NCBI RefSeq assembly: GCF_027532945.1
Contig: NZ_JAPZTZ010000022.1
Location: 1-64,000 of the forward strand
DNA length: 64,000 bases
Direction: 5' to 3'
Origin: Phreatobacter sp.
Lineage (GTDB): Bacteria; Pseudomonadota; Alphaproteobacteria; Rhizobiales; Phreatobacteraceae
The notes below the pieces were generated by a model, which saw only the letters and a list, made by a program, of their open reading frames with translations, was not told the DNA's origin and made no database searches. Positions 54,367-62,788 of the stretch are shown here, in pieces. The position numbers were made by a program, and so were the translations under genes. Each line of letters begins with the position of its first letter. Positions within the stretch are counted from its first letter, which is position 1.

Positions 54367-55851
54367 TCAGCCGTGGTTGATGACGACGGTCTTGGAGGCG
54401 GAGAACTCGTAGAGCGCCTCAAAACCCTTCTCGCGGCCGTGGCCGGATTTCTTCACGCCGCCGAAGGGCAGCTCGATGCCGCCGCCGGCGCCGTAGCCGT
54501 TGACGAAGACCTGGCCGCAGCGCATGGCGCGGGCGACCCGCATCGAGCGCTTCGCATCGCGGCTCCAGACACCGGCGACGAGGCCATAGTCGGTGCCGTT
54601 GGCGAGGCGGATGGCGTCCTCCTCGTCGTCGAAGGGAATGGCCGAGAGGACGGGGCCGAAGACCTCGTCGCAGGCGAGGCGGTTTGAGCGCGGCACCGGG
54701 CCGAACAGGGTCGGGGCGACATAGAAGCCGTTCGGCGGCAGGTTCGGCGCGAGCTGGCCTTCCGCCAGAACCGGAATGCCGTCGGTGCGGGCGCGGGCGA
54801 CGAAGTCCTCGACCCGCTTCTTCTGACCGCGGGTGATCATCGGGCCGCAGTCGAGGTCCATGTCCCAGGCGCCGACGCGGACGGTCTTGAAGCGTTCGGC
54901 GACGCGGCCGACCAGCTCGTCATAAGCCGTGCGCTCCACCAGCATGCGCGAACCCGCCGAGCAGGTCTGGCCGCCGTTCTGGATGATGGCGTTGACGAGG
55001 GTCGGCACCGCCGCGTCGAAGTCGGCATCCTTGAACACGACCTGGGGCGACTTGCCGCCGAGCTCCAGGGTGCAGCCGATATGGTTCCGCGCCGCCGCCG
55101 ACTGGATCAGCGTGCCGACTTCCGGCGAGCCGGTGAAGGAGATGAAGTCGATGCCGCGATGGGCGGAGAGCGCCGCGCCCGCCTCCTCGCCAAGGCCGGT
55201 GAGGAGATTGATGACGCCCGGCGGGAAGCCGACCTCGAGCGCCAGCTCACAGATGCGGATGAGCGAGAGACAGGCATCCTCCGCCGGCTTCACCACACAG
55301 GTATTGCCGCAGGCGAGCGAGGCCGCCACCGAGCGGCCGAAGATCTGCGCGGGATAGTTCCACGGCACGATATGGGCGGTGACGCCATGGGGGTCGCGGA
55401 CGACCGCGACCGTGTAGCCGTTGAGGAAGGGGATGGTCTCGCCATGCACCTTGTCGGCGGCGGTGCCGTAGAACTCGAAATAGCGCGCGGCGGCGGTGAT
55501 GTCGGCCTTGCCCTGGCGGGCGGGCTTTCCGGTGTCGATGCTCTCCAAGAGCGAGAGCTCGTCGTGGTTGGCGAGGATGGCATCGGCGAGCTTGCAGAGC
55601 AGGCGGCCGCGCTCGGTGGCGGTCATCCGCCCCCAGGGGCCTTCCTCGAAGGCGCGGCGGGCCGCGGCCACCGCCCGGTCGACATCCTCGGCAGAGGAAC
55701 GCGGCATGGACGAGATAACGGCGCCGTCCGATGGTCCGACCACGTCCAGCGTCGCGCCGCTCGCCGCCGCCACCGACTTGCCGTCGACCACATTGAGATA
55801 GGCGCGGGCGAGGCCGCGGGGCGGGGTGATGGCCTCAGGGCTGGCGGTCAT
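54367..55851 (-). CDS. NAD(P)-dependent aldehyde dehydrogenase
   Basis: 494 residues. It has the ALDH motifs HIVPWNYPAQIFGRS, FTGSPEVGTLI, LELGGKSPQVVF (catalytic Glu) and GGQTCSAGSRMLV (catalytic Cys), and ends with LPFGGVKKSGHGREKG. It oxidises an aldehyde to the acid. ATG 55851 is preferred; the longer frame to 55887 adds 12 residues with no better support. It is the first gene of the ALDH-SDR-FAH operon; 47 nt separate it from the SDR gene. No regulator or transporter is adjacent. Confidence 0.93.
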   Translation of the reverse strand: MTASPEAITPPRGLARAYLNVVDGKSVAAASGATLDVVGPSDGAVISSMPRSSAEDVDRAVAAARRAFEEGPWGRMTATERGRLLCKLADAILANHDELSLLESIDTGKPARQGKADITAAARYFEFYGTAADKVHGETIPFLNGYTVAVVRDPHGVTAHIVPWNYPAQIFGRSVAASLACGNTCVVKPAEDACLSLIRICELALEVGFPPGVINLLTGLGEEAGAALSAHRGIDFISFTGSPEVGTLIQSAAARNHIGCTLELGGKSPQVVFKDADFDAAVPTLVNAIIQNGGQTCSAGSRMLVERTAYDELVGRVAERFKTVRVGAWDMDLDCGPMITRGQKKRVEDFVARARTDGIPVLAEGQLAPNLPPNGFYVAPTLFGPVPRSNRLACDEVFGPVLSAIPFDDEEDAIRLANGTDYGLVAGVWSRDAKRSMRVARAMRCGQVFVNGYGAGGGIELPFGGVKKSGHGREKGFEALYEFSASKTVVINHG

Positions 55852-55989
55852 GCGGATTTCCTCGGCGAGGGCGGGCGCCGGCCGCATGGGGCGGCGCCGG
55901 ATGATCGGGCGCGCACGCTAGCCGCGCCGCACGGGCGCCGGAAGAGGGGGCTCGCATGGGAGCCTTTCCGCCAGGGGCGGGGAGGGCGG

Positions 55990-56703
55990 TCAGATCCTCA
56001 CGGCGAACTGCGCCACGGCGAGCACGCCGCCGATCCCCGCCGCGATGCCGATGAGGAAAACAACGAAGGCGCCGAAGCCCGAGAAGCGGACGCGCTGCGC
56101 TTCGGCTGAGGGCGGCTCCTGCATGAGCTGAGCGGTCGCGGGGGCAGGCTGCGCCGGCGTGACCGTCGCTGCCGCGGGTTCGCCGGTCGCATCACCGCCT
56201 GCATGGCGCGCCGCGAGGAAGGCGGCGGGCAGGTCTGCCGGCGGCAGGGCCCGTTCGCCCTCGGGCGTCTTAGCGGCGACAGCGGGCATCTGCGCCAGCA
56301 GGCGTTCGCGCTCGATCAGCCGGCGCGCCATGTAGGCGGTGATGCGCCCGGCGACCGCGCCGATATCCGTGCTCTCGATCAGCACGCGGCGGCCGTCGCT
56401 CGTGTCCTGCAAGAAACGGTAGCTGCGCTTGTCGCGGCCGATCTCGACGAAGGTGACCATGTCGATCCACAGCCGCGGCGTCTCGCCCGGGGTGATGCCG
56501 GTGTCGAAGAGCTCGACGTGGCGTGGCACCTCGCCAAAGACCGGCTGGAGCCTCTCCTGAAGCATGCCGAGGCGGGCGAGATCGGCCTCGCGCAGCGCGA
56601 CGACGACACCGGTGCGCTCGGCCTCATCGATCCGCAGGGCGCGGATCGTCTCCTTGAGGCTCCGGTCGGAAGACGGGCGGTCGGCAGTCGGCTTGGCGTC
56701 CAT
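55990..56703 (-). CDS. Tail-anchored membrane protein of unknown function
   Basis: 237 residues. A soluble N-terminal part (about 130 residues, including VPRHVELFDTGITPGETPRLWIDMVTFVEIGRDKRSYRFLQDT) is followed by a Pro/Ala-rich linker and one C-terminal transmembrane helix (FGAFVVFLIGIAAGIGGVLAVA). The conserved-looking soluble part and the tail anchor suggest a cytoplasmic domain held at the membrane. I recognise no family. It has its own upstream region with a palindrome and a TATAAT. Confidence 0.75.
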   Translation of the reverse strand: MDAKPTADRPSSDRSLKETIRALRIDEAERTGVVVALREADLARLGMLQERLQPVFGEVPRHVELFDTGITPGETPRLWIDMVTFVEIGRDKRSYRFLQDTSDGRRVLIESTDIGAVAGRITAYMARRLIERERLLAQMPAVAAKTPEGERALPPADLPAAFLAARHAGGDATGEPAAATVTPAQPAPATAQLMQEPPSAEAQRVRFSGFGAFVVFLIGIAAGIGGVLAVAQFAVRI

Positions 56704-56724
56704 GGGGCTGTCCGGGCGAGGGGC

Positions 56725-56738
56725 GATGGTTAACCATC
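56725..56738. promoter_or_regulatory. 14-bp palindrome next to a TATAAT
   Basis: GATGGTTAACCATC is perfectly palindromic and is followed by TATAAT at 56740-56745. It could be an operator for the minus-strand gene at 55990-56703 or for the omp side. Confidence 0.45.
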
Positions 56739-56821
56739 ATATAATCGTGGCGCGGCAGCGGCGGGAGCGGCGTGTTCGAAGGTTCGTCGCTAGGCCATCC
56801 GCCTCGGCGTGTGCTGGCTCA

Positions 56822-56847
56822 TCTCGACCGGCCCGTTTGCGTTTCGG
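56822..56847 (+). repeat. Scar of an omp gene end joined to its terminator tail
   Basis: TCTCGACCGGCCC (the last part of the omp coding sequence, FSTGP) is fused at the shared GGCCC to GTTTGCGTTTCGG, the tail of the omp terminators. The spacer after it (GTGGCGGCGAGCAT) also matches the spacer after the first omp terminator. Confidence 0.6.
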
Positions 56848-57153
56848 GGCGCATACGACGCCGCTAGCGATTCGTTGTGGCGGCGAGCATTGAACGATGG
56901 CGGAACGCTTCGAAAGCTTTGCAATTGTACCGGCCCACCAAGGTGACGTGCCACGTCAACTTCATGGCGCACCGGCAGGATCGACCATTCCGTGTTGTCG
57001 GCATGCAACATAACGTTACGAAAAATGCATTCCTCGTCGGAATCCCTGGGTCAGCATGTGGGAATCCGTTGTGCGTCGGGCCTAAGGAAGGCATGGTCGC
57101 GTGAAGCATTCCTGCCGGTCGGCCGGCTTCACAGTCATTGCAGGACGCACCCC

Positions 57154-57942
57154 ATGAAGAGGCTTCTCCTCGCCACCACGGCGCTTGTCGCCTTCGCCGC
57201 CGGTGCCCAGGCCGCCGATCTTGGCGTGCCGCGTTCGCCCGTCGCGGCCGCGGTCGTCGCGCCGGCCTTCAACTGGACCGGGTTCTACCTTGGCGGCCAC
57301 CTCGGCTATGGTTTTGGGCGCGGTCACCATGCCAACACGCCGCTCGGCGCTGGCGGCGCTTTCGACAACGGCCCTGATACGACGCCCTTCACCTACAACA
57401 CGCGCGGCGTTCTCGGAGGCGTCCATGCCGGCTACAACTGGCAGACGGGCTCGCTTGTCGTCGGCATTGAGGGCGAGCTCGGGTTCAGCGGCGTGAGTGG
57501 CCGCCGTGCGGGCGCGATTCCTGGAGTGTCCACAGACGACTATGGTGACACGCGTTTCGGCTTTTACGGCTTCATCGGCCCCCGACTCGGTTTCGCGGTC
57601 GACCGGGCGCTTCTCTACGTGAAGGCTGGTCTCGCCGTCGGGACGGTCCGCAACACGGCGACGGACCTTCTGGCCGACCCGCCGCCCATCGATTTCGACC
57701 TTGGCGACACCACGCGGGTTACGCGCACCCGATTGGGCTGGGGCGTCGGCGCCGGCATCGAGTACGCTTTCACGCGCAACTGGGTCGGGCGTCTTGAATA
57801 CATGTACAAGGACTACGGCTCGTTCACCTCAACGAACCTCGACGGAGACTTCTTCCGTCACCGCAACCACGAACATTCGGTCCGCGTCGGCGTGAGCTAC
57901 CTGTTCTCGACCGGCCCCTCTGCGGTCGTCGCGCGCTACTGA
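57154..57942 (+). CDS. Outer-membrane beta-barrel protein, array copy 1
   Basis: 262 residues, the longest copy. Signal peptide MKRLLLATTALVAFAAGAQA-A, then APAFNWTGFYLGGHLGYGFG, a long first loop region (HHANTPLGAGGAF), strands with GFAVDRALLYVKAGL and GVGAGIEYAFTRNWVGRLEYMYKDYG, ending YLFSTGPSAVVARY. Same Omp25/RopB-like family as 17028-17699. It is the first of three tandem genes, each with its own leader and terminator, so they are probably separately transcribed. Confidence 0.92.
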   Translation: MKRLLLATTALVAFAAGAQAADLGVPRSPVAAAVVAPAFNWTGFYLGGHLGYGFGRGHHANTPLGAGGAFDNGPDTTPFTYNTRGVLGGVHAGYNWQTGSLVVGIEGELGFSGVSGRRAGAIPGVSTDDYGDTRFGFYGFIGPRLGFAVDRALLYVKAGLAVGTVRNTATDLLADPPPIDFDLGDTTRVTRTRLGWGVGAGIEYAFTRNWVGRLEYMYKDYGSFTSTNLDGDFFRHRNHEHSVRVGVSYLFSTGPSAVVARY

Positions 57943-57947
57943 TCCAG

Positions 57948-57995
57948 ACGCTTTCAGCGTCGGAGGGACGAACGGGCTGCCTTCGGGCGGCCCGT
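57948..57995 (+). terminator. Twin-hairpin terminator of omp copy 1
   Basis: A small hairpin GACGC-TTTCA-GCGTC (57949-57963) is followed by ACGGGCTGCC-TTCG-GGCGGCCCGT (57972-57995) and TTGCGTTT. The same double structure follows copies 2 and 3. Confidence 0.85.
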
Positions 57996-58308
57996 TTGCG
58001 TTTCGGAGGGACGCCGCCGTCGGGGGCGTCGTGGTGGCGAGCATGCGTTGGTCGCGGGGGGGCGTCGCTGCAGGGGGCATTGCGCCGGCTTCCCGAGGCG
58101 ACGCTGCGCATCAACCGCATCATTCTTGGGCGGGAGGGATCACGGCCTGTTGTCGGTGCGCAACATCACGGTTCGAAAGATGTCTCCCGCAGAGGAATTC
58201 CGGGTTGGGCCTGTGGTAACGCATTGCATGTCGGGCTTCGGCGAGGCAGGGTCGAGTCGGGCATTCCTGCCGGTCGGGCCGGTGCCGCAGTCATCGCAGG
58301 ATGCACCC
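57996..58308. other. Spacer and duplicated leader before omp copy 2
   Basis: The 160 nt before ATG 58309 (from about 58147, GTTGTCGGTGCGCAACATCACGGTTCG...) match the leader of copy 1 (GTTGTCGGCATGCAACATAACGTTACG..., ending GCAGGA-GCACCC-ATGAAG). No separate gene is supported. Confidence 0.65.
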
Positions 58309-59043
58309 ATGAAGACGTTTCTCCTCGCCACCTCGGCGCTCGTCGCCTTCGCCGCCAGCGCCCAGGCTGCCGATCTCGGCGTGCCGCGCTCGCCCGTCGC
58401 CGCCGCGGTCCTGGCCCCGGCCTTCAACTGGACCGGGTTCTATGTCGGCGCCCATGTCGGCTACGCCACGGGCACGTCGTCCTGGCGTTTCACGCCGCCC
58501 GGCACCGAGCGCAACACCCGTCCGGCCGGCGTGTTTGGCGGCGTCCAGCTCGGCTACAACTGGCAGATCAACCAGGCGGTTCTCGGCCTCGAGGCGGATA
58601 TCGGTCTTGGCGGCGTCAGCAACACCCGCTTCTGTCCCAACCCGGCCTTCACCTGCGGGACGCGCGTTGACTTCCTCAGCACCATCCGTGCCCGTGCCGG
58701 TTTCGCCATGGACCGGGCTCTTCTCTACGTGACGGGCGGCCTGGCGATCGACCAGTTCCGCCATCGCACGAGTGTCGCCGCCACGGGTGCCCTGTGGGGC
58801 AGCTACAACGTGACGCGCGTCGGCCTGGCCGTGGGTGCTGGTGTCGAATATGCGGTGGCCCAGAACTGGACCGTCAAGGCGGAGTATCTCTACCACACCT
58901 TCGGTTCGTCCACGCAGGCCGCTGGCGTCGGCGCGCTCGATCAGATCAGCGCCACGCGCATCCGCTCCGACCTCCATACCTTCAAGCTCGGCGTGAACTA
59001 TCTCTTCTCGACCGGCCCCTCGGCCGTCGTCGCGCGCTACTGA
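58309..59043 (+). CDS. Outer-membrane beta-barrel protein, array copy 2
   Basis: 244 residues. Signal peptide MKTFLLATSALVAFAASAQA-A, APAFNWTGFYVGAHVGYATG, QLGYNWQINQAVLGLEADIGLGG, a loop with two Cys (RFCPNPAFTCGTR), and the shared C-terminal strand YLFSTGPSAVVARY. Its signal peptide and leader are closest to copy 1, so the two arose from one duplication of about 1.1 kb; the loops have since diverged. Confidence 0.92.
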   Translation: MKTFLLATSALVAFAASAQAADLGVPRSPVAAAVLAPAFNWTGFYVGAHVGYATGTSSWRFTPPGTERNTRPAGVFGGVQLGYNWQINQAVLGLEADIGLGGVSNTRFCPNPAFTCGTRVDFLSTIRARAGFAMDRALLYVTGGLAIDQFRHRTSVAATGALWGSYNVTRVGLAVGAGVEYAVAQNWTVKAEYLYHTFGSSTQAAGVGALDQISATRIRSDLHTFKLGVNYLFSTGPSAVVARY

Positions 59044-59049
59044 TCCAGA

Positions 59050-59096
59050 CGCTTCCCGCGTCGGAGAGACGAACGGGCTGCCTTCGGGCGGCCCGT
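59050..59096 (+). terminator. Twin-hairpin terminator of omp copy 2
   Basis: GACGC-TTCCC-GCGTC, then ACGGGCTGCC-TTCG-GGCGGCCCGT (59073-59096) and TTGCGTTT; nearly identical to the copy 1 terminator. Confidence 0.85.
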
Positions 59097-59296
59097 TTGC
59101 GTTTCGGGATCTGCGCCACCGCCCTCCCGGCCAGATCGTGACATTCATGCCGCAGGCGGTGCAGCAATGCGGGTGCCGTAAGGTCAATCTGCGCTGCAGC
59201 GGCCTTTCGCGGCTTGCATGGTTTTGGCGAGTCGTGCTTTCGGAAAAGCGACGGTACCGGCTGTCCAAGCCGTGCCCCAGACTTGAAGTGGATGAC

Positions 59297-59965
59297 ATGA
59301 TGAAGAAGCTCCTCCTCGCCACCACCGCGATCGTCGCCTTCGCCGCCGGCGCCCAGGCCGCCGATCTCGGCTCGCGCCGCGCCCCTGTCGCCGCCGCCGT
59401 CATGGCCCCGGCCTTCTCCTGGACCGGCTTCTATGTCGGCGCCTTCGCTGGCTACGGCTGGTCCAACTTCAACTTCGGTGGCACGCCCGGCAGCGCCAAC
59501 GGCCCTCTGATCGGTGGCACGCTCGGCTACAACTACCAGATCAACCAGTTCGTCCTCGGCGTTGAGGCTGATCTCGCCTTTGCCGCCGCTACCGGCCGTC
59601 TCGCAGCCGCCCCGGCTGTGTCGCACAGCACGAACATGCTCGGCTCGCTGCGTGCCCGCGCCGGCTTCGCCGTTGACCGCGCGCTGCTCTATGTGACGGG
59701 TGGTCTTGCCGTCCAGGGTGCCGCCCTTGCCGCGAACCTCGGCCCGCTGGAGAAGTACACCCGCGCTGGTTACACCCTCGGCGCCGGCGTCGAGTACGCC
59801 TTCACGCCGAACTGGACCGCGAAGATCGAGTACGGCTACTACAACTTCGGCACGCGCGCTGCGACCGTGAACTTCCCGACCCTGCGTTCGGACGTCCACA
59901 CCGTGAAGATCGGCGTGAACTACCTGTTCTCGACCGGCCCCTCGGCTGTCGTCGCACGCTACTGA
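59297..59965 (+). CDS. Outer-membrane beta-barrel protein, array copy 3
   Basis: 222 residues (ATG 59297; the next codon is also ATG). Signal peptide MMKKLLLATTAIVAFAAGAQA-A, APAFSWTGFYVGAFAGYGWSNFN, GTLGYNYQINQFVLGVEADLAFAAATGR and EYGYYNFGTRAA. It is much closer to the distant gene at 17028-17699 than to copies 1 and 2, and its leader (59100-59296) differs from theirs. It shares the array's C-terminus and terminator. Confidence 0.93.
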   Translation: MMKKLLLATTAIVAFAAGAQAADLGSRRAPVAAAVMAPAFSWTGFYVGAFAGYGWSNFNFGGTPGSANGPLIGGTLGYNYQINQFVLGVEADLAFAAATGRLAAAPAVSHSTNMLGSLRARAGFAVDRALLYVTGGLAVQGAALAANLGPLEKYTRAGYTLGAGVEYAFTPNWTAKIEYGYYNFGTRAATVNFPTLRSDVHTVKIGVNYLFSTGPSAVVARY

Positions 59966-59969
59966 TCTC

Positions 59970-60020
59970 CTGACGCTTCCAGCGTCGGATGACCGAGCGG
60001 GCCGCCTTCGGGCGGCCCGT
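59970..60020 (+). terminator. Twin-hairpin terminator of omp copy 3
   Basis: GACGC-TTCCA-GCGTC followed by CGGGCCGCC-TTCG-GGCGGCCCG (59998-60019) and TTTGCGTTT; same design as for copies 1 and 2. Confidence 0.85.
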
Positions 60021-60094
60021 TTGCGTTTGGGGGGACGGGCAGGCCGCCTGCGACCAGCCCGTCCCTCGTGGGACGGGATGCCATGCGGATGCGA

Positions 60095-60568
60095 TCAGCT
60101 GTCGCGCTGCGGCGGAAAGCCGCCGAGTTGTCGCAAAGCTTCGCCGGCGATGATGGCGCTGGCCATGGCCACATTGAGCGATCGCAGGCCGGGCCGCAGC
60201 GGAATGAGGATTCGCGCATCCGCGGCGGCATGGACCTCCTCCGGCACACCTGCCGATTCACGGCCGGCCATGACGACATCGCCGGGCTGGAAGGCGAAAT
60301 CCACATGCGGGATGCTGCCGCGGGTGGTGGTGAGCACGAGACGACGGCCTTCCGCCCGCCGGCAGGCCTCGAAGGCGGCCCAATCGTCGTGCCGCCGCCA
60401 GTCCACGTGGTCGAGATAATCCATGCCCGAACGGCGGAAGGCCCTGTCGGAAACGGGGAATCCGGCGGGCTCGACGATGTCAACGGCGATGCCGAGACAG
60501 GCGGCCATGCGCAGGATCGTGCCGGTGTTCTGGGCGATGTCAGGCTGGAAGAGGGCGAGGCGCATCAT
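60095..60568 (-). CDS. trmL: tRNA (cytidine(34)-2'-O)-methyltransferase (TrmL)
   Basis: 157 residues, a minimal SPOUT methyltransferase. The start MRLALFQPDIAQNTGTILRMAACLG and the knot motifs VVMAGRESAGVPEEVH and IPLRPGLRSLNVAMASAIIAGEAL are diagnostic. It 2'-O-methylates the wobble nucleotide of tRNA-Leu using SAM. The frame is open to 60613, but the double ATG at 60565-60568 starts the family N-terminus. It is convergent with omp copy 3 and divergent from petA. Confidence 0.95.
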   Translation of the reverse strand: MMRLALFQPDIAQNTGTILRMAACLGIAVDIVEPAGFPVSDRAFRRSGMDYLDHVDWRRHDDWAAFEACRRAEGRRLVLTTTRGSIPHVDFAFQPGDVVMAGRESAGVPEEVHAAADARILIPLRPGLRSLNVAMASAIIAGEALRQLGGFPPQRDS

Positions 60569-60879
60569 CACCGGTTCATTCAGAACAGTCAGAAAACACG
60601 AAATGGGCGGCACATCGGTTCATGCCTCCGACGAAGGTCCGGTACAGTGCAATACGGTGTTCTCAAGGCCGCACTGGACATCACCTTATAACGGTGCGAA
60701 TAAGCGTCGCCGATCAAGGTTCCCGCGCGGATTCCCATGGCCCGTGAAGGGTCATTCGGTGTGGCGGCGCCGCCTTCCGGCTGCCCCATGCCGGCCCGGT
60801 CTCCCGCGGAGGTGCCCCTCGCCTGGTCGGCGCGATTGGGTCCCGGTTGTCGGACCGACGAGCGAAAGGACGACAAGAA
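60569..60879. promoter_or_regulatory. Divergent trmL / petABC intergenic region
   Basis: 311 bp without a supported gene. A TATAAC at 60687-60692 in an AT-richer patch is a possible -10 element, with no good -35 box at standard spacing. The petA-side 190 nt is GC-rich leader. Confidence 0.35.
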
Positions 60880-61425
60880 GTGGCAAGCGTTCAACATGCC
60901 GAGGGCGATCGCCGTGATTTCCTGTTCCTGGCGACGGGGGCGGCTGCTGCCGTCGGCGGCGCTGCGGCGATCTGGCCCTTCATCAGCCAGCTGGCTCCCG
61001 ATGCCGGCACCATTGCGGCCGGCGCCCCGGTCGAGATCGATCTCGCTTCCATCCCGGCTGGCGGCCAGGTGAAGATCCTGTGGCGCGGCAAGCCCTACTT
61101 CGTGCGCAACCGCACCGAGGCCGAGATCAAGTCGGCCCAGGATGTCGATGTGAAGACCCTGCGCGACCCGCAGCCGGACGCTGTCCGCGTCAAGGAGGGC
61201 CACGCCAAGTGGCTCATCACCGCGGCCAACTGCACCCATCTCGGCTGCGTGCCGCTCGGCAACCAGGGCGACTACGGCGGCTGGTTCTGCCCGTGCCACG
61301 GCTCGCATTTCGACACGTCGGGCCGCATTCGCAAGGGCCCGGCGCCGACCAACCTGCCCATCCCGCAGTACACCTTCGTCAGCGAAACGCGCATCCGCAT
61401 CACCGGCGCGCCGACCACCGCCTGA
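60880..61425 (+). CDS. petA: Ubiquinol-cytochrome c reductase iron-sulfur subunit (Rieske)
   Basis: 181 residues from GTG 60880, which has AAAGGA nine bases upstream. A TAT-type [16 protein letters not shown] membrane anchor is followed by the Rieske domain with the 2Fe-2S ligands in CTHLGC and CPCHGS. It carries electrons from quinol to cytochrome c1 at the periplasmic face. A longer TTG start at 60847 is possible but adds a charged, unconserved stretch. First gene of petABC. Confidence 0.95.
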   Translation: MASVQHAEGDRRDFLFLATGAAAAVGGAAAIWPFISQLAPDAGTIAAGAPVEIDLASIPAGGQVKILWRGKPYFVRNRTEAEIKSAQDVDVKTLRDPQPDAVRVKEGHAKWLITAANCTHLGCVPLGNQGDYGGWFCPCHGSHFDTSGRIRKGPAPTNLPIPQYTFVSETRIRITGAPTTA

Positions 61426-61452
61426 CGCTCCGATCCAGAGGTATTCACGACC

Positions 61453-62766
61453 ATGCAGGGTCACTCGCACTACACCCCGACGTCGGGCATCGGAAAGTGG
61501 ATGGATTCCCGTCTGCCGGTGCCGCGCCTCGTCTATGACAGCTTCATCGCCTATCCGGTTCCGAAGAACCTGAACTATTTCTACACCTTCGGCGCCATCC
61601 TCTCGTTCATGCTGGTGTCGCAGATCATCACCGGCGTCGTGCTGGCGATGCACTACACCGCCCATGTCGACCTCGCCTTCAACTCGGTCGAGAAGATCAT
61701 GCGTGACGTCAACTACGGTTGGATGATCCGCTATCTGCACTCGAACGGCGCGTCGATGTTCTTCATCGCCGTCTACATCCACATCTTCCGCGGCCTCTAT
61801 TACGGGTCCTACAAGGCTCCCCGCGAGGTGCTGTGGATCCTCGGCGTCATCATCTACCTCTTGATGATGGCCACCGCCTTCCTCGGCTACGTGCTGCCCT
61901 GGGGCCAGATGTCCCTGTGGGGCGCCGTCGTCATCACCAATCTGTTCTCGGCCATCCCGCTGGTCGGCCCGACCATCGTCGAGTTCCTGTGGGGCGGCTA
62001 TTCGGTTGATCAGCCGACGCTGAACCGCTTCTTCTCGCTGCACTACCTGCTGCCGTTCATGATCGCCGGCGTCGTCGTGCTGCACGTCTGGGCGCTGCAC
62101 GTCACCGGCCAGAACAATCCGACTGGTGTCGAGGTGAAGGACGTGAAGAAGGACACCGTGCCCTTCACGCCCTATGCGACGATCAAGGACGCGGTCGGCC
62201 TCGTGTTCTTCCTCGTCTTCTTCATGTGGTTCGCCTTCTTCCAGCCGAACTATCTCGGCCATGCGGTGAACTACGTGCCGGCCGACCCGCTGGTGACGCC
62301 GCCGCATATCGTGCCGGAGTGGTACTTCCTGCCCTTCTACGCGATCCTGCGTGCCATCACGTTCGACATCAACCTGATCATCTTCACCATCCCCTCGAAG
62401 CTCGGCGGCGTGCTTGCCATGTTCGCGGCCATCGCGGTGCTGGCCTTCCTGCCCTGGCTCGACACCTCGAAGGTGAAGTCCTCGGCCTATCGCCCGCTGC
62501 ACAAGCAGTTCTTCTGGGCCTTCGTCGTGGTCTGCGTGATGCTGGGCTGGCTCGGCTCCAAGCCGGCCGAATATCCCTACACCGTGCTGTCGCTCATCTT
62601 CACCGGCCTGTACTTCGCGTATTTCCTGGTGGTGCTGCCGCTGCTCGGCCTGTTCGAGACCCCGCGCCAGCTCCCGGCCTCCATCGCCGATGCTGTGCTG
62701 GGCAAGAACCGGGGTGCCGCTCCCGTCACGGCCGGCGCCGCCGCCGCGCCGCAGACCAAGGGTTGA
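61453..62766 (+). CDS. petB: Cytochrome b subunit of the bc1 complex
   Basis: 437 residues, normal for an unfused alphaproteobacterial cytochrome b. Eight transmembrane helices, with haem-ligand histidines in the segments VLAMHYTAH and [14 protein letters not shown] (helix 2) and [14 protein letters not shown] (helix 4). The Qo-site motif [14 protein letters not shown] is present. It holds haems bL and bH and both quinone sites. In some relatives petB and petC are one gene (fbcH); here they are separate, 22 nt apart. Confidence 0.96.
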   Translation: MQGHSHYTPTSGIGKWMDSRLPVPRLVYDSFIAYPVPKNLNYFYTFGAILSFMLVSQIITGVVLAMHYTAHVDLAFNSVEKIMRDVNYGWMIRYLHSNGASMFFIAVYIHIFRGLYYGSYKAPREVLWILGVIIYLLMMATAFLGYVLPWGQMSLWGAVVITNLFSAIPLVGPTIVEFLWGGYSVDQPTLNRFFSLHYLLPFMIAGVVVLHVWALHVTGQNNPTGVEVKDVKKDTVPFTPYATIKDAVGLVFFLVFFMWFAFFQPNYLGHAVNYVPADPLVTPPHIVPEWYFLPFYAILRAITFDINLIIFTIPSKLGGVLAMFAAIAVLAFLPWLDTSKVKSSAYRPLHKQFFWAFVVVCVMLGWLGSKPAEYPYTVLSLIFTGLYFAYFLVVLPLLGLFETPRQLPASIADAVLGKNRGAAPVTAGAAAAPQTKG

Positions 62767-62788
62767 GAGAACCGAAGGACTTCATGAG

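Larger units (their letters stand above)
56704..57153. promoter_or_regulatory. Intergenic region upstream of the omp array
   Basis: 450 bp. It contains a 14-bp palindrome (56725-56738) and TATAAT (56740-56745) beside the minus-strand gene, then an omp-terminator scar (56822-56847), and a leader of about 160 nt (from about 56995) that is also found upstream of the second omp gene. No gene is supported; several frames are open but have no start signals. Confidence 0.5.

Noticed and set aside
57943-60020. CRISPR-like or mobile repeats in the omp region
   Set aside because: The repeats are terminators and duplicated leaders of tandem genes; spacing and sequence do not fit a CRISPR array, and no transposase is present.
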